A DNA stretch of 23,498 bases, taken from NCBI GenBank assembly GCA_030040215.1, contig JASHUD010000229.1, positions 1 to 23,498 on the forward strand, given 5' to 3'. The notes beneath the pieces are model-generated. The model ran no database searches. It was not told where the DNA came from and worked only from the letters and a program-made list of their open reading frames with translations. This document shows, one piece after another, positions 15,419-22,242 of the stretch. A program made the translations under genes and the position numbers. Every line of letters starts with the position of its first letter. The stretch's first letter is position 1. This stretch comes from Methylovirgula sp. (GTDB lineage: Bacteria; Pseudomonadota; Alphaproteobacteria; Rhizobiales; Beijerinckiaceae).

Positions 15419-16669
15419 TTAGCCGGCGATGCGCAATCCCGGAGACGCCGTGTCGCGGCGCCGCAGTTCAGCTTCGCGGCGCAGGATGTAGTCGCGGCTG
15501 AGCGGTACTGTATCGACTCGCTTGGCGAGCTGAATTTGGAACACGACTAGTCCCAAGAATCGGAACCCGCACTCGGCGCCCGCCAGATAATATTCCCACA
15601 TCCGGCAGAAGCGTTCGTCATAGAACGCCGCCGCCTCTTCGCGGCGCGCCAGGAAACGTTCGCGCCACTGGCGCAGCGTCTCGGCATAGTGAAGCCGCAG
15701 CACTTCGACGTCGGTGACGAAAAGTCCGGCTCTTTCGACGGCAGGCAGCACTTCCGAGAGCGAGGGAATATAGCCGCCCGGGAAAATGTATTTCGCAATC
15801 CATGGGTCGGTCGGCTGCGGCGGGTGTTCGGAACCGATCGTATGGAGGAGCGCAACGCCGTCGGCGGCGAGGAGTTTTGCGATCTGCCGGAAGAAGACAT
15901 CGTAATAGGGCAGCCCGACGTGCTCGAACATGCCGACCGACACGATTCGGTCGAACCGCTCGTCGATCTCGCGATAGTCCTGAAGACGAAAATCGACCGC
16001 GTTCGACTGCGCGGCGTCCGCGGCGCGCTGGTTGGCGAGCGCCAGTTGCTCGCGCGACAGCGTGATGCCCGTCACCTTCGCCGCGCAGATGCGGGCGAGA
16101 TAGAGCGCCATGCCGCCCCAGCCGCAGCCGATATCGAGCACGCGGTTGCCCGGCTCGATCAGCAGCTTCGCGGCGATGTGGCGCTTTTTGGCGAGTTGCG
16201 CCTCGTCGAGGCCGACCGACGGATTTTCGAAGTAAGCGCAGGAATACTGCCGGTCGGCATCGAGAAAGAGGTCGTAAAGCCGGCTGTCGAGATCATAGTG
16301 ATGCGCGGCATTGCGTCTGGCGCGCAACCGCGTGTTGTGCATGCCGAGCCGACGCAAGGTGGAGCGCAGCTTTTCGAAGGCGCGCAGCCAGGAGAATTGC
16401 GAAAACCGGTCGGCGTTGCGCGCCGCGATTGCCAGCGCGTCGTAGATCGTCCCGCGCTCGAGCTTAATGCGCCCGTCCATGTAGAGTTCGCCGAAGCGCA
16501 GCGCGGGATTGCGCAGCAACGCCCATTGCGCGGCTCGATCGGTGAAGCGGATTTTGACGCCGTCGCCGGAGCCGTCCCCCAGACGGAATCGTTCGCCGGA
16601 AGCCGTTTCGACTTCGACCGATCCGAAGGCGATCAGGCTGGAAAGAAAACTGCGAAAGATCTTGTTCAT
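15419..16669 (-). CDS. cfa: cyclopropane-fatty-acyl-phospholipid synthase
   Basis: A 416-residue SAM-dependent enzyme that adds a methylene bridge across double bonds of membrane phospholipid acyl chains. The N-terminal lipid-binding part includes RNPALRFGELYMDGRIKLERGTIYDAL (53-79). The catalytic part has HHYDLDSRLYDLFLD, QYSCAYF (141-147), the SAM-binding VLDIGCGWGGMALYLA (177-192), GITLSREQLA, DRIVSVGMFEHVG, and the KYIFPGGYIPSLSEV block. Length fits the family. The ATG has AGAGGA just upstream. It lies among glycan genes and faces away from its neighbours, so it is probably a single-gene unit. The acidic residue and bicarbonate-site pattern looks intact, so it should be active. Confidence 0.94.
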   Translation of the reverse strand: MNKIFRSFLSSLIAFGSVEVETASGERFRLGDGSGDGVKIRFTDRAAQWALLRNPALRFGELYMDGRIKLERGTIYDALAIAARNADRFSQFSWLRAFEKLRSTLRRLGMHNTRLRARRNAAHHYDLDSRLYDLFLDADRQYSCAYFENPSVGLDEAQLAKKRHIAAKLLIEPGNRVLDIGCGWGGMALYLARICAAKVTGITLSREQLALANQRAADAAQSNAVDFRLQDYREIDERFDRIVSVGMFEHVGLPYYDVFFRQIAKLLAADGVALLHTIGSEHPPQPTDPWIAKYIFPGGYIPSLSEVLPAVERAGLFVTDVEVLRLHYAETLRQWRERFLARREEAAAFYDERFCRMWEYYLAGAECGFRFLGLVVFQIQLAKRVDTVPLSRDYILRREAELRRRDTASPGLRIAG

Positions 16670-16897
16670 CGTTCCTCTCGATGCCCAAGCAGAATAGCGC
16701 GCCGCGCCGAAAGTGGAACCCCTCGTTTGCCGCGAAACCGTCGTCGCCTTCGTCCGGATTCAACCGTTGATAGCGGAGGCGCGAGCGCGGAACCTTCGGC
16801 CGCTTCGCGACTTTGCCGGGCGGAACCGCGAATTCCTGTAATGGCTGCGGCTATGTCGCGTTCATGGAAGCCGCAGGATTCGATCTGGAGAACGGCG

Positions 16898-17353
16898 ATG
16901 CAACATTGTGTCTTACGGGCGACGGCCTGCGCGGCGTGCCTCCTGATAGGAAGCGCAGCCTTTGCGCAAGGGGCCAATTATTCCGCACCCCGGGCTACCC
17001 GGGTCGTTATGCACGGCGCAGCGATCGGCGGCGGCGGAATGGGCGGCGGTGGCGTGCATGGGAATTTTTCCGGTGGCGGCATGCGCGGATGGCAGGGAGG
17101 CGGGTACGGCGGCTACGGCGGCTGGGGCCCGGATTACGCCTACGGCTGGGGTTATCCCGATTACGATTACGGATGGGACTACGATTATCCGGATTATGCA
17201 TACGACTACGGCTATCCGTACGATACCTACGCCGAAGGCGCCTATTGCCAGACTCCGGAGACCAGCTGCCCGCTCGATCATCCGGCTGTCGCCGGCCAGG
17301 CTTGCCAGTGCCGCAGCGGCATCGACGAGGTGCCGGGCACGACCCAACCCTAA
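16898..17353 (+). CDS. secreted Gly/Tyr-rich protein with C-terminal four-Cys module
   Basis: A 151-residue protein with a signal peptide (MQHCVLRATACAACLLIGSAAFAQ, cleavage likely after AFA). It has a glycine-rich stretch (GGGGMGGGG, GGGYGGYGGWG, about 44-76), a Tyr/Asp/Pro-rich stretch with DYDYG- and DYPDYAYDYGYPYD-type repeats (about 77-112), and a compact end YCQTPETSCPLDHPAVAGQACQCRSG. The end carries the spacing C-x6-C-x11-C-x-C and shares C-x-L-x-H-P-x3-G-x2-C-x-C-R with the protein at 18575-18967. I chose the ATG at 16898, since GGAG lies 7 nt upstream and the signal peptide begins there; the frame stays open far upstream only as antisense of cfa. Function is unknown; a surface or matrix role is a guess. 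Confidence 0.82.
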   Translation: MQHCVLRATACAACLLIGSAAFAQGANYSAPRATRVVMHGAAIGGGGMGGGGVHGNFSGGGMRGWQGGGYGGYGGWGPDYAYGWGYPDYDYGWDYDYPDYAYDYGYPYDTYAEGAYCQTPETSCPLDHPAVAGQACQCRSGIDEVPGTTQP

Positions 17354-17396
17354 CGGCGCTTAGGATCGAGGGCCGAAGCGGCCGCCTCCCATTTGG

Positions 17397-17431
17397 AGCA
17401 AGAGCAGGATCGGCGCGATCCTCCTCTTGCT
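17397..17431. terminator. strong hairpin between convergent genes, likely bidirectional terminator
   Basis: AGCAAGAG (17397-17404) and AGGATC (17406-17411) pair with GATCCT (17417-17422) and CTCTTGCT (17424-17431), with one C/C mismatch and a GGCGC loop. It lies between the stop codons of the secreted protein (17353) and the epimerase (17442). Only TTT follows on the plus strand, so the U-tract is short but the stem is long. Confidence 0.6.
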
Positions 17432-17441
17432 TTAGACGTCG

Positions 17442-18449
17442 TCAGAGGCCGAAATATTCCCGGTACCAGGCAACGAAGGCGGGGACGCCATCGCGTACCG
17501 CGGTTGCAGGACGATAGCCGGTTAGCCGGAACAAAAGATCGGTGTTCGCAAACGTGACCGGCACGTCGCCTTGCTGCATCGGCATGAAATTGCGCCGTGC
17601 CTTGCGCCCGACGGCCGTCTCGATCGCGGCGACGAAGTCCTCGAGCTCAGTCGGTTTTCCCGCCCCGATATTGACGACGCGGAACGCGGCTTGCGGCGAG
17701 AGACTGTCGTCGGGCAACGACCTGGGCTGGTCGGCCGGCATCGGCGGAACCACGCTGCTCAGCCGCAGTACCGCCTCGATCAGATCGTCGACGAACGTGA
17801 AGTCGCGGCGCATGTTGCCGTAATTGTAGAGATCGATCGGCTGATCGGCGAAAAGCGCGGCGACGAATTTGAAAAGCGCCATATCCGGGCGCCCCCAAGG
17901 ACCGTAGACGGTGAAGAAGCGCAGCATCGTCACCGGAATCTGGAAGAGATGGCTATAGGAATGCGCCATCTCCTCAGTCGCCTTCTTGGTCGCTGCATAA
18001 AGGCTGAGCGGATGATCGGCACGGTCGGTCTCGAAGAACGGCACCCGCGGGTTGGCGCCGTAGACCGACGAAGTTGAAGCGATGAGCGCGTGGCGCGGCG
18101 GATTTTGCCGCAGCAGTTCGAGCAGGTTGTAAGTGCCGATGAGATTGGCGTCGATATAGGCGCGCGGCGCTTCGAGACTGTAGCGCACGCCGGCTTGCGC
18201 GGCGAAATGATAGACGACGTCGAACCCGTTGCCGTAAGCTCGTTGCAGTGCACCAAAATCTTCGAGCAACAGACGCTGCGCGGAATATCCGCTGTTGCGC
18301 GCGAGAATTTTTTGGCGCGCTTCTTTCAGCGCGGGATCGTAATAGGGCGTAAATCCGTCGATGCCGACCACCTCGTCGCCGCGTTCGAGCAAGCGGCGCG
18401 CCAAATGAAAGCCGATGAATCCGGCCGCGCCGGTAACGAGAATGCGCAT
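17442..18449 (-). CDS. NAD-dependent sugar epimerase, UDP-glucuronate 4-epimerase-like
   Basis: A 335-residue extended short-chain dehydrogenase. It has the NAD-binding TGAAGFIG (6-13), HFAAQAGVRYSLEAPRAYIDANLIGTYNLLE (81-111), the catalytic Ser region ASTSSVYG (124-131), and YAATKK (Tyr151, Lys155). VRYSLEAP, FFTVYGPWGRPDMALFKF and the GDVPVTFAN segment are the pattern of UDP-glucuronate 4-epimerases (CapI/LpsL/GAE type), which make UDP-galacturonate. Galacturonate is a common sugar of rhizobial-type LPS and capsule, so this enzyme likely supplies precursor to the glycosyltransferases of this region. UDP-glucose 4-epimerase is the main alternative. It is a single gene on this strand. Confidence 0.9.
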   Translation of the reverse strand: MRILVTGAAGFIGFHLARRLLERGDEVVGIDGFTPYYDPALKEARQKILARNSGYSAQRLLLEDFGALQRAYGNGFDVVYHFAAQAGVRYSLEAPRAYIDANLIGTYNLLELLRQNPPRHALIASTSSVYGANPRVPFFETDRADHPLSLYAATKKATEEMAHSYSHLFQIPVTMLRFFTVYGPWGRPDMALFKFVAALFADQPIDLYNYGNMRRDFTFVDDLIEAVLRLSSVVPPMPADQPRSLPDDSLSPQAAFRVVNIGAGKPTELEDFVAAIETAVGRKARRNFMPMQQGDVPVTFANTDLLFRLTGYRPATAVRDGVPAFVAWYREYFGL

Positions 18450-18574
18450 CGAAAGGAACCCCTAGGTAGGCTAAATAGCCCAGAAAGGCCTATGCCGCAG
18501 AATTGACCTGGCGCAAGGTGCGCCCCCGTACATTCGGCGCAAAGGTCTTCGGGGTCACAATTGGAGCAACGATC

Positions 18575-18967
18575 ATGCAGCGCATCGCGAAGATCCTCGT
18601 AGCCTTAATCTGTGCCTCAGGAATCCTGGGCGCGGATATGGCATGGGCTCGCGGGGGTGGCTGGGGTGGCGGCGGTTGGCACGGCGGCTGGGGTGGCGGC
18701 GGTTGGCACGGCGGCTGGTATGGCGGCTGGGGCGGTTGGGGTTGGGGCGGCTGGGGTTGGGGTTACCCCTATGGGTATTGGCCCTACGGCTATGGTTACG
18801 GTTACGATTATCCTTACGGCTACGGCTATCCCCCGCCGGAACAGCCGAGCCCGTATTGCGCGACCCGGACGCGGATTTGCACCCTACGCCACCCGCGTGA
18901 GGTTGGATCGCCATGTTCCTGCCGAGGCGCCCATGGGGTGATTTCGGGAGGGCCTCCGCCACAATAG
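18575..18967 (+). CDS. secreted Gly/Trp/Tyr-rich protein with C-terminal four-Cys module
   Basis: A 130-residue protein. The signal peptide is MQRIAKILVALICASGILGADMAWA, then comes a Gly/Trp/His block of GGGGWHGGW units (about 27-67), a Tyr/Gly/Pro block (PYGYGYGYDYPYGYGYPPP) and a C-terminal YCATRTRICTLRHPREVGSPCSCRG. The last part has exactly the spacing C-x6-C-x11-C-x-C of the protein at 16898-17353. The ATG at 18575 has GGAG 8 nt upstream; an earlier in-frame start (18503) would put 24 residues in front of the signal peptide. It is divergent from the epimerase. The two cysteine-module proteins are related in plan rather than by close repeat sequence. Function unknown. Confidence 0.82.
   Translation: MQRIAKILVALICASGILGADMAWARGGGWGGGGWHGGWGGGGWHGGWYGGWGGWGWGGWGWGYPYGYWPYGYGYGYDYPYGYGYPPPEQPSPYCATRTRICTLRHPREVGSPCSCRGAHGVISGGPPPQ
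18665..18718 (+). repeat. two identical tandem copies of a 27-bp coding repeat
   Basis: A 27-bp unit (18665-18691) is repeated without change at 18692-18718, each coding for GGGGWHGGW, and is followed by partial degenerate units (GGCTGGGGCGGTTGG). Identity at the DNA level, including third positions, points to recent duplication and possible length variation between strains. Confidence 0.85.
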
Positions 18968-19130
18968 CGTTGGCGAAGCACCCCTGGTTTAAGCCGACCT
19001 TAACCGTCGATCGCCTCGATTGCAGAGACGCCGCGCCGCCCTGAGACCATCTGACACTTGCGAGCCCTTCTAAATTGGGCAAAAACCCCAAAGGGGAGAA
19101 CGGGCGCGGGACTGGTTTCCGGCGGAGCAG

Positions 19131-19156
19131 GCTCTAGTTTTAAAGACTTCTAGAGC
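19131..19156. promoter_or_regulatory. inverted repeat upstream of hemA (candidate operator)
   Basis: GCTCTAG (19131-19137) and CTAGAGC (19150-19156) form a perfect 7-bp inverted repeat around a 12-bp AT-rich spacer, about 52-77 bp upstream of the hemA ATG. Inside and beyond it are TTCTAGA and TTCTAA pieces that loosely resemble the TTAGAA-N3-TTCTAA pattern of Irr-bound iron control elements. The match is partial. The site could also belong to a dispersed Rhizobiales intergenic repeat. Confidence 0.35.
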
Positions 19157-19207
19157 ATCTTCCGCGGCAGATCAGTTCTAAGCAGGCTCGCAGCGTCGAG
19201 GACCGGG

Positions 19208-20497
19208 ATGGATTACCGAAAACATTTCGAAGATGCTTTGCATCGTCTTCAGGCCGAGCGGCGCTACCGCGTCTTCGCCGACATCGAACGCGATCCGGCC
19301 CGCTATCCTTACGCGAAGCGGCATCTTCCGAACGGGCAGGTCGAAGACGTCGTCGTTTGGTGCTCGAACGATTATCTCGGCATGGCGCTCAATCCGGAAG
19401 TGATCGCCGCGATGTGCGCGGCGGCGAACCGGCACGGCGTCGGCGCGGGAGGCACCCGCAACATCGCCGGCAACAATCATCCCGTGGTGAGGCTCGAAGC
19501 CGAACTCGCCGATCTGCATGGCAAGGACGGCGCGCTCGTTTTCACCTCCGGTTGGATTTCCAATCTCGCCGCCATCGGCACGATCGGCGCGCTGCTGCCC
19601 AATTGCCTCATTCTGTCCGACGCCTTCAACCACAATTCGATGATCGAAGGCATCAAGCGCTCCGGTGCGAAGAAGCAAATCTTCCGCCACAACGATCTCG
19701 ACCATCTCGAAGCGCTGTTGAAAGCGGCGCCGCGCGAGGAGCCGAAGCTCATCGTCTTCGAGAGCCTCTATTCGATGCACGGCGACATCGCGCCGATCGG
19801 CAAGATCGCCGATCTCGCCGATCGCTACGGCGCCATGACCTATCTCGACGAGGTGCACGCGGTGGGGCTCTACGGGCCGCGCGGCGGCGGCATCGCCGAG
19901 CGCGACGGCGTCATGGAACGGATCGACGTGATCGAGGGAACGCTCGCCAAGGGCTTCGGCGCGCTCGGCGGTTATATCGCCGCGGACGCGACGATCATCG
20001 ATGCGGTGCGCTCGTATGCCGCTCCCTTCATCTTCACGACCGCGCTGCCGCCGGCCATCGCCGCCGCCGCCGCCGCCGCCGTGCGCCTCTTGAAAGATCG
20101 CGACGATCTGCGCGCTTTGCATCAGCGCCAGGCGCTGCTCACCAAACACGCGCTTTCGGCGGCCGGCCTGCCGGTGATGCCGAATCCTTCGCATATCGTT
20201 CCGGTGCTGGTCGGCGATGCGGCACGCTGCAAGCTTGCAACCGACATGCTGCTCGACCGCCACGGCATCTACATCCAGCCGATCAATTATCCGACGGTCG
20301 AGCGCGGCGCCGAGCGGCTGCGCATCACGCCCTCGCCGCTGCACACCGACGCGCATATCGCCCGTCTCGTCGAGGCGCTCACCGACGTTTGGAAGAGCTT
20401 GAAACTGCCGCTCGGCGAAGTTTCGAACGTCATCGCCTTCCGCCGCGACAACGACGAACGCTGCACGTTCCCGGACTTCAAGAAGGCCGCGGAATAA
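19208..20497 (+). CDS. hemA: 5-aminolevulinate synthase
   Basis: ALAS condenses glycine and succinyl-CoA to 5-aminolevulinate, the first step of the C4 tetrapyrrole pathway used by alphaproteobacteria. The 429-residue protein has the PLP-enzyme layout: WCSNDYLGMALNP (51-63), GVGAGGTRNIAGNNHPVV (77-94), FTSGWISNLAAIG, SDAFNHNSMIEGI, YLDEVHAVGLYGPRGGGIAERDG (Asp214, His217), and the PLP-lysine motif GTLAKGFGALGG (Lys248). A GCC run codes for AIAAAAAAAV near residues 282-291. The start has a GAGGA site about 8 nt upstream. The adjacent irr gene and an inverted repeat upstream suggest iron- or heme-dependent control, as known for hemA in relatives. Confidence 0.97.
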   Translation: MDYRKHFEDALHRLQAERRYRVFADIERDPARYPYAKRHLPNGQVEDVVVWCSNDYLGMALNPEVIAAMCAAANRHGVGAGGTRNIAGNNHPVVRLEAELADLHGKDGALVFTSGWISNLAAIGTIGALLPNCLILSDAFNHNSMIEGIKRSGAKKQIFRHNDLDHLEALLKAAPREEPKLIVFESLYSMHGDIAPIGKIADLADRYGAMTYLDEVHAVGLYGPRGGGIAERDGVMERIDVIEGTLAKGFGALGGYIAADATIIDAVRSYAAPFIFTTALPPAIAAAAAAAVRLLKDRDDLRALHQRQALLTKHALSAAGLPVMPNPSHIVPVLVGDAARCKLATDMLLDRHGIYIQPINYPTVERGAERLRITPSPLHTDAHIARLVEALTDVWKSLKLPLGEVSNVIAFRRDNDERCTFPDFKKAAE

Positions 20498-20648
20498 GCG
20501 CGTACATTCGAACAACTCCAGAGTTTTGTGCTTTGGGACACGCTTGCTTCTCGAAAGCCGCGACATATTTGCGCGCGCGGCGGAATGGATTGCGCCGCGC
20601 GTGAATTGTGGTATTTCTGGCGCTCCTTCAAAAAGGCGGTCGCGTCGC

Positions 20649-21092
20649 ATGAATCTTGAGCAGACCTCGATGACGCCGATCTCGACGCTGCAGATCCGTC
20701 CGTTGCTGGAGCGCTACGGGCTGCGCGCCACGCGGCAGCGGCTGGGCTTGGCGAAGCTACTGTTCAGCAAAGGCGACCGGCACGTCACCGCCGACGTGCT
20801 TGCCACCGAGGCGCACGGTGCCCGCATCTTCGCGTCGCTTGCCACCGTCTATAACGTGCTGAACCTCTTCGCCGAGGTAGGGCTGGTGCGCAGCTTCACG
20901 GTCGAAGGCGGCAAGACGGTGTTCGACACCAACACGACCGAGCATTGCCATTTCTATTTCGAGGACTCGGGCGAGATTCAGGACATCGTAGGCGGCAAGT
21001 TCGCCGGCCAGTTCGCGCCGCCGGAAGGCTACGAGATCGCCAAGGTGGACGTGGTCGTGCGCCTGCAGCGTAAGCAGGATGCGCGCGCGTAA
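20649..21092 (+). CDS. irr: Irr-like iron response regulator (Fur family)
   Basis: A 147-residue Fur-superfamily regulator. The N-terminal winged helix has RPLLERYGLRATRQRLGLAKLLF (17-39), GDRHVTADVLATEAH and SLATVYNVLNLFAEVGLVRSF (63-83). The dimer part has FDTNTTEHCHFYFEDSGEIQDI (92-113). The GLRATRQR start and the hemA neighbour point to Irr, which in rhizobia senses heme and controls iron and heme genes. Irr proteins usually have a run of histidines here; this one reads His-Cys-His, and no N-terminal Gly-Cys-Pro-type heme motif is present. The ATG at 20649 lacks a close ribosome site; an internal ATG at 20670 is an alternative. Other Fur-family members cannot be fully excluded. Confidence 0.8.
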   Translation: MNLEQTSMTPISTLQIRPLLERYGLRATRQRLGLAKLLFSKGDRHVTADVLATEAHGARIFASLATVYNVLNLFAEVGLVRSFTVEGGKTVFDTNTTEHCHFYFEDSGEIQDIVGGKFAGQFAPPEGYEIAKVDVVVRLQRKQDARA

Positions 21093-21103
21093 TTCAGCGC
21101 ATT

Positions 21104-21412
21104 CTAGCTCGGCCTTCGTTTCGCGCGCCGCATCGCTCTCCCCAGCAGCAATGCCGCTTTGGCGTTGAGCGCTTTCACTTCGCCGCCGAAGCCGAACCAG
21201 CGGCGTGGGTTCAAACGCTCGATTTCCAGGAGATGTTCGGCGACGGCGATCAGCGCTTCGGGCTTGGCGGCGGCGAGGCCCGGATAGAGCGCTTCGAGCG
21301 CCATCGGGCGGCGCGCATAATCGCGCGCCCGGCATTTCAACATGTGGGCGGCGGTACGGCGCGCCTGCGCGGCGATCGCCGCGGCGGCATCGAATTCGGC
21401 TAGCTGAGCCAT
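21104..21412 (-). CDS. unknown 102-aa protein, leftward gene of the phage-type region
   Basis: I do not recognise this protein. It is helical, Ala-rich and basic. The first part is MAQLAEFDAAAAIAAQARRTAAHMLKCRARDYARRPMALEALYPGLAAA, followed by KPEALIAVAEHLLEIERLNPRRWFGFGGEVKALNAKAALLLGRAMRRAKRR, ending in basic residues. There is one cysteine and no signal peptide. The ATG at 21412 has GGGAGA only 4 nt upstream and is preferred to an upstream GTG-type start in the operator region. Two perfect GGTAATATTACC operators lie 34-64 bp upstream, and a TATAAC hexamer between them and the gene could be its -10, so the repressor at 21472-22134 probably controls it. It ends 11 nt from the irr stop, which may mark the element's left edge. 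Confidence 0.75.
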   Translation of the reverse strand: MAQLAEFDAAAAIAAQARRTAAHMLKCRARDYARRPMALEALYPGLAAAKPEALIAVAEHLLEIERLNPRRWFGFGGEVKALNAKAALLLGRAMRRAKRRPS

Positions 21413-21445
21413 GCGGTCTCCCAAACTTGGGATCCCGTTATAGCA

Positions 21446-21457
21446 GGTAATATTACC
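21446..21457. promoter_or_regulatory. repressor operator, copy 1 (GGTAATATTACC)
   Basis: A perfect 12-bp palindrome, identical to the sites at 21465 and 22195, in the upstream region of the 102-aa leftward gene. It lies just upstream of a TATAAC hexamer on the minus strand (the complement of GTTATA at 21438-21443), so bound repressor should block that promoter. Confidence 0.8.
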
Positions 21458-21464
21458 ATATAAA

Positions 21465-21476
21465 GGTAATATTACC
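21465..21476. promoter_or_regulatory. repressor operator, copy 2 (GGTAATATTACC)
   Basis: The second copy, 19 bp from the first (start to start), overlaps the repressor stop codon (TAA is inside the palindrome). The repressor's last codons and the leftward operator therefore share DNA. Two sites almost two helical turns apart could allow cooperative binding. Confidence 0.8.
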
Positions 21477-22134
21477 TTACGGCAACCAGCTTCTCCGACT
21501 GTCCGATCCGCGCCCATTGGTCGGCGCGGACCACCGCCTGGATCGCCGCCGCCCAGGCGATCTGCACGCCGCGGATCGGCGCGGCGTTGTGGCTTTCGAG
21601 GTCGTAGGTGCCGGCGGTCGCGCCGCGCCGCACGCGTTTCAGATAGCGGCGCCCGTCACGCGTGCGCACCGCCGCCTCGCGGCCGACTACGCTCTCGGCG
21701 TCCTCGCTTTGCCGCCAACAGATGATGACGTCGCCCGAATCGTAGCGCGGCCACATACTCTCGCCTTCGACCTCGAAGGCGATCGAATCTTCCGGAATCG
21801 AGAAAGGCACGCTGATCTCGAAGAGGCCCTCGGCGGGGATCTGCTCGAATTCCGGGAGAATCTCGGCGCCGGCGCCGATCCGGCCCATGACCTTCACGAG
21901 ATTGCTCGAAGGATCGCCGACCCCTTCGAGCAGCCAGGCGGCCGAGGTCTTCAGCACGGGGGCGAGCGCCACCAACGTTTCGGTCGTGATACCGCGCCGG
22001 TCGCCGTTTTTCACGGCGCGACGCAGATTGCGGATCGCGTCCGGCTTCTTTGCCGCTTGCGAGGCGGCGTGCGCCGAGAGGCCCAGCGCGTTAAGCCGGC
22101 TTTCGACGCGGGCGAGAACATCTTCCAATTCCAT
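21472..22134 (-). CDS. phage repressor, HTH plus S24 (LexA/cI-like) peptidase domain
   Basis: A 220-residue repressor. Residues about 1-70 form an HTH-like helical domain. The linker carries VMGRIGAGAEI with an Ala88-Gly89 dyad of the kind cut in LexA/cI proteins. The C-terminal S24 domain has VEGESMWPRYDSGDVI (nucleophile Ser126) and RRYLKRV (Lys166), a 40-residue spacing that fits known Ser/Lys pairs. RecA-stimulated self-cleavage, and so SOS induction, is expected from the family. The frame is open far upstream of the ATG at 22134, but the repressor homology starts there. No clear ribosome site precedes it, so it may have a short leader. Operators lie at both ends of the gene. Confidence 0.92.
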   Translation of the reverse strand: MELEDVLARVESRLNALGLSAHAASQAAKKPDAIRNLRRAVKNGDRRGITTETLVALAPVLKTSAAWLLEGVGDPSSNLVKVMGRIGAGAEILPEFEQIPAEGLFEISVPFSIPEDSIAFEVEGESMWPRYDSGDVIICWRQSEDAESVVGREAAVRTRDGRRYLKRVRRGATAGTYDLESHNAAPIRGVQIAWAAAIQAVVRADQWARIGQSEKLVAVR

Positions 22135-22171
22135 GACCGGTAGTTTGACCGATTCTCCGCATTGTGCATTG

Positions 22172-22183
22172 AGTAATTTTACC
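22172..22183. promoter_or_regulatory. degenerate operator copy in the repressor promoter (AGTAATTTTACC)
   Basis: This site matches GGTAATATTACC at 10 of 12 positions and lies 23 bp from the perfect copy at 22195, on the repressor side. It could be a weaker site through which the repressor limits its own synthesis, as OR3 does in lambda. That role is inferred from position only. Confidence 0.5.
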
Positions 22184-22184
22184 G

Positions 22185-22213
22185 TTGACAACACGGTAAT
22201 ATTACCTGATAAC
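22185..22213 (+). promoter_or_regulatory. rightward early promoter with an operator in its spacer
   Basis: TTGACA (22185-22190) and GATAAC (22208-22213) are separated by 17 bp. The perfect operator GGTAATATTACC (22195-22206) fills the spacer, so bound repressor would exclude RNA polymerase. The -35 region GTTGACAAC is nearly symmetric, so the complement TTGTCA may serve the leftward repressor promoter. The first rightward gene starts 30 nt downstream. Confidence 0.8.
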
Positions 22214-22242
22214 GCTCCCCTGTCCGCAAAGGAGGGGGTGCG

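Noticed and set aside
15689..16897. Long plus-strand open frame of more than 400 codons running into the secreted Gly/Tyr-rich gene
   Set aside because: It is the antisense of cfa, which has clear motifs and codon use. Only the part from the ATG at 16898 has a ribosome site and a signal peptide.
18503..18534. TTGACC ... TACATT as a promoter for the secreted protein at 18575
   Set aside because: The spacing of about 20 bp is too long for a confident sigma-70 promoter.
19086..19100. CCCC-AAA-GGGG with a T5 run on the minus strand as a terminator
   Set aside because: The stem is only 4 bp and no minus-strand gene ends there.
19178..20650. 490-codon minus-strand open frame
   Set aside because: It lies opposite hemA, whose assignment is certain. 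The product is low-complexity with no recognisable domain, as expected of an antisense frame in GC-rich DNA.
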